A DNA stretch of 64,000 nucleotides from a beta proteobacterium CB (lineage in GTDB: Bacteria; Pseudomonadota; Gammaproteobacteria; Burkholderiales; Burkholderiaceae): positions 806,001-870,000 of the forward strand of contig CP004348.1 of the NCBI GenBank assembly GCA_000342265.1, in the 5' to 3' direction. Position numbers and translations under genes: made by a program. Shown here in pieces: positions 57,449 through 64,000 of the stretch (position 1 is the stretch's first letter; every line of letters starts with the position of its first letter). Under the pieces are notes generated by a model. The model did not search any database. It saw nothing but the letters and a program-made list of their open reading frames with translations, and was not told the origin of the DNA.

Positions 57449-58750
57449 TCAGCAGTTACTGCAAGAGCCACCAACTTCAACAGGGGCAGGTTCATTGGTA
57501 TAGCGAGCAATAAATGCGTGCTTGCTCTTGAGTGGCAATTTAATCCAAACAAAGTGACCAGATCCCGGAGCAACCTCGATGGGCTCGCCTTTGAGATTCC
57601 ACATGGCATCCAGCACCATATCTTGATTACCCTCGGGCTCAATGATTTCTAATTTATCGCCTAGAGAGAAGCGGTTCTTTACATCCACTTTGACGCGGCC
57701 AGAGGCCTCATCAATTTCTAAGGTTTCACCAACATAGAGACTTCTGCCTGATAAGGAATGACCGCGCATGTAGAGCTGATACTCTTTATCGTGATGGCGC
57801 TCATAGAAGCCATCCGTATAGCCGCGATTTGCAAGACCCTCTAGATTACCAATGAGGGACATATTCATCGGACGGCCAGCTACTGCATCATCAATCGCAG
57901 TGCGGTAAGCCTGGCAGGTGCGCGAGACATAGTAAGGTGACTTCGTGCGACCTTCAATCTTGAACGAGTCCACACCCATCTTAGTTAAGCGTTCAATATG
58001 CTCAATCGCACGTAAATCTTTTGAGTTCATGATGTAAGTGCCATGCTCATCTTCTTCCATCGGCATTAAATCATCTGGACGACGTGCCTCCTGAAGAAGA
58101 ACTACGTCACCACTGGTATTTTGTTGCCCTGGCTTGACCTTGTAATCCCAGCGACAAGCATTAGTGCAGGCGCCTTGGTTGGAGTCGCGATGTGACATGT
58201 AGCCCGATAGCAAGCAGCGGCCAGAGTAGGCGATACACAAAGCCCCATGCACAAATACCTCTAATTCCATTTCTGGACAGTCTTGACGAACTTCTTCGAT
58301 TTCATCAAAAGAAAGTTCACGCGATAGGATGACTCTGCTAATGCCAACAGAGCGCCAGAACTTAGCTGAAGCACCGTTGACTGTATTGGCCTGAACCGAT
58401 AAGTGAATCGGCATATCTGGCCAGGCTTCTCTGGCCATCATGATGAGACCAGGATCTGACATGATCATTGCGTCGGGCTTCAATGCAACTACAGGATCCA
58501 TATCCTTAATATAAGTACGCGTTTTACCGCCATGAGGTAGCAGGTTAGAAACCAGATAAAACTTCTTACCTAAAGCATGGGCGGTATCAATGCCTTCTTT
58601 GAGCGTTTCCATTTTTCCGAAATCATTGTTGCGCACTCGGAGTGAGTATCGTGGCTGCCCCGCATAAATGGCATCAGCTCCAAAGTCAAAGGCAGTACGT
58701 AGCATGGAGAGGCTACCGGCTGGGGCTAGAAGTTCTGGAATCTTAGTCAT
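57449..58750 (-). CDS. trhP: tRNA U34 hydroxylase TrhP (YegQ, peptidase U32 family)
   Basis: A 433-residue U32-family protein. YegQ/TrhP takes part in prephenate-dependent hydroxylation of U34 in several tRNAs. Cys-rich motifs VHGALCIAYSGRCLLSGY and GACTNACRWDY supply the probable iron-sulfur ligands; EDEHGTYIMNSKDLRAIEHI, KIEGRTKSPYYVSRTCQAYR and the C-terminal GGSCSNC are characteristic. It heads a three-gene minus-strand operon with a membrane protein and an outer-membrane protein, which have no obvious link to tRNA modification. Confidence 0.92.
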   Translation of the reverse strand: MTKIPELLAPAGSLSMLRTAFDFGADAIYAGQPRYSLRVRNNDFGKMETLKEGIDTAHALGKKFYLVSNLLPHGGKTRTYIKDMDPVVALKPDAMIMSDPGLIMMAREAWPDMPIHLSVQANTVNGASAKFWRSVGISRVILSRELSFDEIEEVRQDCPEMELEVFVHGALCIAYSGRCLLSGYMSHRDSNQGACTNACRWDYKVKPGQQNTSGDVVLLQEARRPDDLMPMEEDEHGTYIMNSKDLRAIEHIERLTKMGVDSFKIEGRTKSPYYVSRTCQAYRTAIDDAVAGRPMNMSLIGNLEGLANRGYTDGFYERHHDKEYQLYMRGHSLSGRSLYVGETLEIDEASGRVKVDVKNRFSLGDKLEIIEPEGNQDMVLDAMWNLKGEPIEVAPGSGHFVWIKLPLKSKHAFIARYTNEPAPVEVGGSCSNC

Positions 58751-58975
58751 AGGGCTATTTTAGTGAATACAGGCATTCTTGCTCGATTTGTGACGGCAAT
58801 AGGCCTTGGAGCCTCTTTAGAACTTGGTTTATCGAAGTATTTCAGGGTAAGGGTTGGATAATGAAGAGTATCCTACGGGGTCTGAGGTGAGTATTGTAAA
58901 GATCAACAAGGAGCCTTCCCTTGAGCTATCCACCAGAAATTGAAGGCACTTATTAAAGAATGCAGAAAGAACGCA

Positions 58976-59560
58976 ATGACAAAACTCACATCCAAGCCAA
59001 TTCTTAAAAAAGCGAGCGGCATTTTGTCGCAAGAGTTTGCTATACCTAAAGACATCGCTTGGGCCTGGGTCACATTATTGCTGTCACAAGAAGAGCAAAA
59101 GCGCGATAGCGAAGAAAAGCGTTATGCCCGTATTGCAGAATTCGAAGCCTGGATTACGGAGCTCAATTTGCCAACTGATCCCAAAAATCCCTCAAGTGGC
59201 GCAGTTAGCCCAGAGTCAGTAAAAAATTCTGCTAGAAATGTATTCGAGTGGCCTCATGAATACATTTTTAATGGGCCGGTAGCAGTCAAGCATCCTGACT
59301 CAAAGACTAACTACAGCGACACGATTACCAAGCCAATCTTAGATGCAATCAAAGACGCTGGTGGGTCTGATGATCGTCCCGCATTAATTGCTATTTTGGA
59401 AGGCTACGCAAAAGAGGGTAAAGAGCCTTTTGCCAATGTCACGCCAGAGGGCATTGAGTGGAAGGGTAGTAACTGGTCCGAGGGAGACAAGCTCAATCTC
59501 CTTACCATCAAAACCTTAAATAACCGTTTGGCTAATCTACGCAAAAAAGGATTGATCTAG
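58976..59560 (+). CDS. Protein of unknown function
   Basis: A 194-residue soluble protein, beginning MTKLTSKPILKKASGILSQE. ATG 58976 is chosen over an upstream TTG frame. The N-terminal third is helical and charged (EEQKRDSEEKRYARIAEFEA); the middle holds a Pro/Asn/Ser-rich stretch (LPTDPKNPSSGAVSPESVKN), then repeated Asp/Lys-rich parts. There is no signal peptide, no Cys motif and no membrane segment. No family is recognised. A terminator follows, so it is transcribed alone. The 225 bases upstream hold no gene. Confidence 0.7.
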   Translation: MTKLTSKPILKKASGILSQEFAIPKDIAWAWVTLLLSQEEQKRDSEEKRYARIAEFEAWITELNLPTDPKNPSSGAVSPESVKNSARNVFEWPHEYIFNGPVAVKHPDSKTNYSDTITKPILDAIKDAGGSDDRPALIAILEGYAKEGKEPFANVTPEGIEWKGSNWSEGDKLNLLTIKTLNNRLANLRKKGLI

Positions 59561-59591
59561 GCTTACTTTTTACACAAGAGTCAAAAAGACA

Positions 59592-59617
59592 AACCACCTT
59601 AAAGGTGGTTTTCTTTT
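59592..59617 (+). terminator. Intrinsic terminator after the unknown gene
   Basis: AACCACCT-TAA-AGGTGGTT followed by TTCTTTT, 31 bases after the stop codon. The rest of the 216-base gap before the next gene shows no other clear element. Confidence 0.85.
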
Positions 59618-59776
59618 ATCCGAGTTGTCAACCCAGTCTCAAGGTTTCCCCAAGATCATTGCTGAGCAAGCTATTCCGTGCAGGAATATTACATATTGAA
59701 TCTATACACTTCTCACATGCGCACTCTTTGTGGATCATGCCCTTAATGAAAATTTTTTTGTTCTTAGGGGGTCCTC

Positions 59777-60790
59777 ATGAAAATCTGCGTAATAGGTGGT
59801 GGCGGAGCAATAGGCGGTTATCTTGCTGCTAAGTTGGCTAGAGCTGGTAACCAGGTCACAGTTGTCGCTAGAGGCAAAACTCTAGAGGCCATACAGAAAA
59901 ATGGACTAACCCTATGCATGGAGGGTGAGTCAAAGCCGCTCGTTGCTATGGTCAATGCGGTTGAAAAAATTACGGATGTTCAAACACCGGATGTAGTGAT
60001 GCTGGCCGTTAAAGCGCATCAAGTGGAGCCGATTATTGATGATCTGGCCAAGATTATTGATCCTGATACTGTTTTAATACCGATGCAAAATGGGATTCCT
60101 TGGTGGTATTTTCAAAGGCTATCTGGCGAGTATCAGAATCATCCGGTTGAAACGGTTGATTCAGGCGGATTGATTATGAAAAAAATTGATCCAAAAAATA
60201 TTCTTGGATGTGTCGTTTATCCAGCAACGTACACTGAGTCACCCGGGGTTATTCGTCATGTAGAAGGCAATCGATTCCCGCTTGGCGAACTGGATGGCTC
60301 GGTATCTGAACGAGTCAAGGCAATCTCGCAAATGATGACTGATGCCGGATTTAAATCTCCTATATTGGAAGATATACGGGGGGAAATCTGGTTGAAGTTG
60401 TGGGGCAATATGACCTTCAATCCAATTAGTGCACTTACACATGAGCATTTAGAGGGGATCTGTCAATATCCATTAACTAAAGATTTAGCTCGCAATATGA
60501 TGACTGAAGCTCAAACCATTGCTGAGAAATTAGGCGTGGTGTTTAGGGTAGATATTGATCGCCGCATAGCTGGAGCTGAAAAGGTTGGCAAACATAAAAC
60601 CTCTATGCTGCAAGATTTGGAGGCAGGGCACAGCTTGGAAATTGATGCGCTCTTGGGCTCAGTGATTGAGTTGGGGCAGATTACTGATACACCTACACCT
60701 TGTCTGAGCACGGTATTTGCTTTGACTAAATTACTCAATACTAAAGTTCAATCATCGCATGGCCATTTGTGCTTGCCATTGGCTGCTTGA
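59777..60790 (+). CDS. panE: 2-dehydropantoate 2-reductase-like protein
   Basis: A 337-residue NADP-dependent oxidoreductase of the ketopantoate reductase family. The N-terminal dinucleotide site is CVIGGGGAIGGYLAAKLARAG, and KLWGNMTFNPISALT carries the family catalytic region. The same fold occurs in other 2-oxoacid reductases, so pantothenate synthesis is the default rather than a proven role. It stands alone, flanked by terminators. The gene symbol is given by family only. Confidence 0.72.
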   Translation: MKICVIGGGGAIGGYLAAKLARAGNQVTVVARGKTLEAIQKNGLTLCMEGESKPLVAMVNAVEKITDVQTPDVVMLAVKAHQVEPIIDDLAKIIDPDTVLIPMQNGIPWWYFQRLSGEYQNHPVETVDSGGLIMKKIDPKNILGCVVYPATYTESPGVIRHVEGNRFPLGELDGSVSERVKAISQMMTDAGFKSPILEDIRGEIWLKLWGNMTFNPISALTHEHLEGICQYPLTKDLARNMMTEAQTIAEKLGVVFRVDIDRRIAGAEKVGKHKTSMLQDLEAGHSLEIDALLGSVIELGQITDTPTPCLSTVFALTKLLNTKVQSSHGHLCLPLAA

Positions 60791-60821
60791 ATTTTAAATA
60801 CAGAAGTCATGTAGTAGTTTT

Positions 60822-60847
60822 AACCGCCCTTAGGGGCGGTTTTTTTA
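60822..60847. terminator. Bidirectional terminator between panE-like and lysR genes
   Basis: AACCGCCC-TTAG-GGGCGGTT followed by TTTTT. The two flanking genes converge here, and the T-tract overlaps the end of the lysR-type gene (stop at 60845-60847). Confidence 0.9.
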
Positions 60848-61768
60848 TTCCGACTTTCCTGCTTCAATGCCTTTCCACCATTCGCCCTTAAATTGGCTCT
60901 GTAGCCAATCAATACATTGACTTACTTTAGTTGGCACGTGTTTTGGTGATGAAAATACCGCATGAATCTCTTGGGTAGGTAGAGACCAGTCTTGCATGAC
61001 GGGTTTGAGAACTTTATCTTTTACTGATTGGTGGGCTACATACCAAGGAACTGCTGCTAAGCCCATGCCAGCTCTAGCTGCAGCCAAAATCGATGATAAG
61101 TTATTGGAGGTGAATGGGCCTTTAACCTCAATAGTTTCACTTTGATTTTTTTCATTCGTAAAACCCCATCGGTGATCACCTTGTACGGTGGTGTAGATCA
61201 ACGCTTGATGGTTGCGAATATCCTCAGGTTTTTTAGGTGCGGGATGTTCCTTAAGGTATTTGGGGTTTGCTACTAAGACCCAAGGATTTAAACCTAAAAA
61301 TCGAGAACCAAGTGAAGAATCGGGTAGGCGACGCATGCGGATAGCTAAATCTACCCCTTGCTCGATGAGGTTGATGTAGCGGTCATCCATGCTTAGGTTG
61401 ACCTCTAGCTCGGGGTGATGCTCCATAAATTTCAGAATAGACGGCATAAGGACACGGCGTCCAAAGGCGACCGAAGAGCTTACTGTCAGTTTGCCGCGCA
61501 CCTTAGATTGCATAAGGGATGCCAAGTCATCCGCCTCTTCAATCTCTCTCGCAATCCCTTTGCATTTTTCGTAATAAATCTTGCCGATTTCTGTTGGCGT
61601 AACCCCTCTTGTACTGCGGTGCAGTAATAGTGTGCCTAACCTTTTTTCCAGGCTAGCAACAAATTTGGTTGCTGTAGGTTGAGTGATATCTAAATCCTCT
61701 GCAGCCTTACTAAACGAACCTGTCTCTACCACACGAATAAAAAGCGAGATGCCTTGTACGCGATCCAT
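60845..61768 (-). CDS. LysR-type transcriptional regulator
   Basis: A 307-residue regulator. The N-terminal winged helix-turn-helix (SFSKAAEDLDITQPTATKFV) is followed by a substrate-binding co-inducer domain. It is divergent from gcl with 133 bases between starts, so it most likely regulates the gcl-hyi operon, perhaps in response to glyoxylate or an allantoin/glycolate-derived signal; that ligand is inferred from context. A LysR-type palindrome lies in the intergenic region. Confidence 0.93.
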   Translation of the reverse strand: MDRVQGISLFIRVVETGSFSKAAEDLDITQPTATKFVASLEKRLGTLLLHRSTRGVTPTEIGKIYYEKCKGIAREIEEADDLASLMQSKVRGKLTVSSSVAFGRRVLMPSILKFMEHHPELEVNLSMDDRYINLIEQGVDLAIRMRRLPDSSLGSRFLGLNPWVLVANPKYLKEHPAPKKPEDIRNHQALIYTTVQGDHRWGFTNEKNQSETIEVKGPFTSNNLSSILAAARAGMGLAAVPWYVAHQSVKDKVLKPVMQDWSLPTQEIHAVFSSPKHVPTKVSQCIDWLQSQFKGEWWKGIEAGKSE

Positions 61769-61806
61769 GATTTTTCTTTTTTATTTGAATAAGGACTTTT
61801 TACACT

Positions 61807-61863
61807 ATTCCACCACGGAATACTAGATATAGATTTGATGAGGTTCTCAAGCGACCCTAATTT
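61807..61863 (+). promoter_or_regulatory. LysR-type operator and gcl promoter
   Basis: ATTCC-ACCAC-GGAAT (61807-61821) contains the LysR consensus T-N11-A. A -35 TTGATG (61835-61840) and a -10 TAATTT (61858-61863) with 17-base spacing follow, so the palindrome sits just upstream of the promoter, where LysR activators bind. Confidence 0.65.
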
Positions 61864-61901
61864 GAAGATGATTCACTCATAACAAATTTAGGAGACAAGT
61901 C

Positions 61902-63692
61902 ATGGCAAAGATGAAAGCAGCAATGGCAGCAGTATTGGTGATGGAAAAGGAGGGCGTGACTCAAGCTTTCGGTGTTCCAGGTGCCGCCATTAATCCTTTG
62001 TATGCGCAAATGAGAGAGCGTCAGTCTATTGCCCATGTGTTGGCAAGACACGTAGAGGGCGCTTCACACATGGCTGAAGGCTACACTCGCGCTGCTCCTG
62101 GCAACATTGGTGTTTGTATAGGCACATCAGGCCCTGGTGGCACTGACATGATTACGGGCTTGTACTCCGCACAAGCCGATAGCATTCCCATTTTGTGTAT
62201 CACCGGTCAAGCGCCACGCGCTAAGTTGCATAAAGAAGATTTTCAAGCAGTTGATATCGCTTCGATTGCTAAGCCACTCACCAAAATGGCAGTAACTGTA
62301 TTAGAGCCTGCACTTGTTCCTCGGGTTTTTCAGCAAGCATTTCATTTGATGCGCTCTGGTCGCCCAGGCCCTGTACTGATTGATTTGCCAATTGATGTAC
62401 AAATGGCAGAAATCGAGTTTGATATTGAAACCTACGAACCTTTGCCAGCATATAAGCCTGCAGCAACTCGTAAGCAAATTGAAAAAGCATTGGAGATGCT
62501 AGATATGGCTGAGAAGCCATTGATTGTCTCTGGAGGTGGCGTAATCAATGCGGATGCTTCCGACCTTTTGGTGAAGTTCGCTGAAATTACTGGCATTCCA
62601 GTTATCCCAACTTTGATGGGTTGGGGTTCAATTCCCGATAGCCATCCATTAATGGCAGGTATGGTTGGGCTGCAGACTTCTCATCGCTACGGTAATGCGA
62701 CCATGCTCGCAAGCGATTTTGTATTGGGGGTTGGTAATCGCTGGGCGAATCGACACACAGGCTCAACAGAGGTCTATTGCAAAGGACGTAAGTTCATTCA
62801 TGTGGATATTGAGCCCACTCAAATTGGCCGAATCTTTACCCCAGACTATGGAATTGTGTCAGATGCAAAACTTGCTTTGCAGATGTTTGTTGAAGTAGCA
62901 AGCGAAATGAAAAAGGCTGGAAAGCTCAAAGATAGAAGCAAATGGGCTGCGGAGTGCCTTGCTAGAAAAAATTCGATTGAATATCAGCGTAAGACAAACT
63001 TTAGCGACTCCCCAATGAAGCCGCAGCGCGTCTATCAGGAGATGGTTCAGTCATTTGGTGAGGATGTGACTTACGTCAGCACCATTGGTCTATCGCAGAT
63101 AGCAGGGGCACAGTTTTTGAAAGTATTCAAACCACGCCATTGGATTAATTGCGGTCAAGCGGGCCCTCTGGGTTGGACCGTTCCAGCGGCATTGGGTGTG
63201 CGTGCTGCTGACCCAAGTAGAAAGATTGTTGCGCTATCTGGAGACTATGACTTCCAGTTCATGATTGAGGAATTGGCTGTTGGTGCACAATTTAAATTAC
63301 CGTTCATACAAATCTTAGTGAATAACAGTTATTTGGGATTAATTCGTCAGGCGCAGCGTGGCTTTGATATGGATTATTGCGTTCAACTGGCATTTGACAA
63401 TGTGAACGTGCCAGACAGCGCCGGAATTGTGAAGGGCTATGGTGTTGATCATGTCAAAGTGGTTGAGGGTCTCGGTTGTAAGGCAATTCGTGTGGAGCGT
63501 GAAGACCAGCTAGCATCAGCAATAGCGCAAGCAGAGGCTTGGATTACAGAGTTCAGGGTGCCAGTTGTAGTTGAGGTCATTCTTGAGCGGGTAACCAATA
63601 TCGCTATGGGCACTGAAATTGACAATATCAATGAATTTGAACCTACGGCACAGTCGATAGAAGATGCGCCCACAGCTGTGCTGCAAGCTTAA
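61902..63692 (+). CDS. gcl: Glyoxylate carboligase
   Basis: A 596-residue thiamine-diphosphate enzyme joining two glyoxylates into tartronate semialdehyde with loss of CO2. The N-terminal [15 protein letters not shown] and [15 protein letters not shown] place Val51 where other ThDP enzymes have the activating Glu, a known peculiarity of Gcl. ThDP pyrophosphate is bound at [12 protein letters not shown]. Length matches E. coli Gcl. TAGGAGA precedes the ATG. hyi follows 30 bases later. Confidence 0.97.
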   Translation: MAKMKAAMAAVLVMEKEGVTQAFGVPGAAINPLYAQMRERQSIAHVLARHVEGASHMAEGYTRAAPGNIGVCIGTSGPGGTDMITGLYSAQADSIPILCITGQAPRAKLHKEDFQAVDIASIAKPLTKMAVTVLEPALVPRVFQQAFHLMRSGRPGPVLIDLPIDVQMAEIEFDIETYEPLPAYKPAATRKQIEKALEMLDMAEKPLIVSGGGVINADASDLLVKFAEITGIPVIPTLMGWGSIPDSHPLMAGMVGLQTSHRYGNATMLASDFVLGVGNRWANRHTGSTEVYCKGRKFIHVDIEPTQIGRIFTPDYGIVSDAKLALQMFVEVASEMKKAGKLKDRSKWAAECLARKNSIEYQRKTNFSDSPMKPQRVYQEMVQSFGEDVTYVSTIGLSQIAGAQFLKVFKPRHWINCGQAGPLGWTVPAALGVRAADPSRKIVALSGDYDFQFMIEELAVGAQFKLPFIQILVNNSYLGLIRQAQRGFDMDYCVQLAFDNVNVPDSAGIVKGYGVDHVKVVEGLGCKAIRVEREDQLASAIAQAEAWITEFRVPVVVEVILERVTNIAMGTEIDNINEFEPTAQSIEDAPTAVLQA

Positions 63693-63722
63693 GAAATAGA
63701 CAGTAATTAACCAGGATTATTT

Positions 63723-64000
63723 ATGCCCCGTTTTGCCGCCAACCTCACAATGCTGTTTAATGAAGTGCCTTTCTTGGAGCGCTTTGCGCTTGCCAAGACT
63801 GCCGGCTTTAAAGCTGTTGAATTTCTCTTTCCTTACGCATATTCAAAAGAAGAGATTAAATCTGCTTTAGACAACAATGCCCTCAAACTCGTCCTACACA
63901 ATCTACCTGCTGGCGATTGGGATGCTGGGGAGCGGGGCATTGCATGCCATCCTGACCGCGTTAACGAGTTTCGCTCTGGCGTAGCGAAAGCCATTGAATA
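63723..64000 (+). CDS. hyi: Hydroxypyruvate isomerase (3' partial)
   Basis: The first 92 codons are visible before the window ends. MPRFAANLTMLFNEVPFLER and AGFKAVEFLFPYAY match the Hyi family, a TIM-barrel isomerase related to sugar-phosphate isomerases, which interconverts hydroxypyruvate and tartronate semialdehyde. Its place directly after gcl agrees. A tartronate semialdehyde reductase gene is expected beyond the window. Confidence 0.92.
   Translation, partial: MPRFAANLTMLFNEVPFLERFALAKTAGFKAVEFLFPYAYSKEEIKSALDNNALKLVLHNLPAGDWDAGERGIACHPDRVNEFRSGVAKAIE

Overview
The window looks like chromosomal core DNA of a betaproteobacterium of the order Burkholderiales, most likely a Polynucleobacter-type freshwater member of the Burkholderiaceae. 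This is inferred from moderate, AT-leaning composition, very dense packing, and gene order (relA, tRNA-Val, thrS, infC, rpmI, rplT, pheS, pheT, ihfA, merR-like, tRNA-Pro; lpxH, ppiB, TPR protein, cysS, DNA glycosylase, accA, tilS, lysC, tRNA-Ser; dapA-bamC). No database search was possible. No insertion sequence, prophage, CRISPR array or replication origin was seen, and no stretch over 300 bases lacks a gene.

Layout. 1-8.3 kb: the end of a fluoroacetate-dehalogenase-like hydrolase, a PPK2 polyphosphate kinase beside a lysine-rich AlgP/histone H1-like protein, an MFS transporter, small conserved proteins, wrbA, a YihY/BrkB membrane protein, a CBS protein, aroC and another MFS protein. 8.3-11.6 kb: ETF-ubiquinone oxidoreductase facing the two subunits of a 3-oxoacid CoA-transferase. 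11.6-13.5 kb: a single ORF joining a zinc-type CDF transporter to an alpha/beta hydrolase. 13.5-23.3 kb: stringent response and translation block, with tRNA-Val and tRNA-Pro and an infC with a non-AUG start. 23.3-25.3 kb: thioesterase, an H-NS-family protein under a very AT-rich leader, and a regulator with excisionase-type HTH and receiver-like domain. 25.3-32 kb: sucA-sucB-lpdA (2-oxoglutarate dehydrogenase) followed by zapE. 32-37 kb: PHP exonuclease, trpS, methyltransferase, dapA-bamC, and a 56-residue lipoprotein with a striking palindromic promoter. 37-49.6 kb: ribosomal oxygenase, SlyD-type isomerase, cysE, trmJ, suhB, then the lpxH-to-lysC block and tRNA-Ser(GCT). 49.6-53.2 kb: the most accessory-looking part, with an amidase, three small proteins of unknown role and an ElaB/YqjE/YqjK-like trio. 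53.2-58.8 kb: apt and a nucleosidase (purine salvage), a long-chain acyl-CoA ligase, and a trhP-led operon with a membrane protein and an outer-membrane protein. 58.8-64 kb: an unrecognised protein, a ketopantoate-reductase-like enzyme, and a LysR regulator divergent from gcl-hyi (glyoxylate to tartronate semialdehyde), cut by the window end.

Functionally the window is mostly housekeeping: translation, TCA cycle, lysine/aspartate and cysteine biosynthesis, envelope assembly and organic-acid use (CoA transferase, glyoxylate carboligase, ETF-QO, acyl-CoA ligase). The least conventional items are the CDF-hydrolase fusion with an altered metal site, the PPK2/lysine-rich protein pair, the palindrome set between -35 and -10 of the small lipoprotein gene, and the three-gene cluster at 51.1-52.1 kb.
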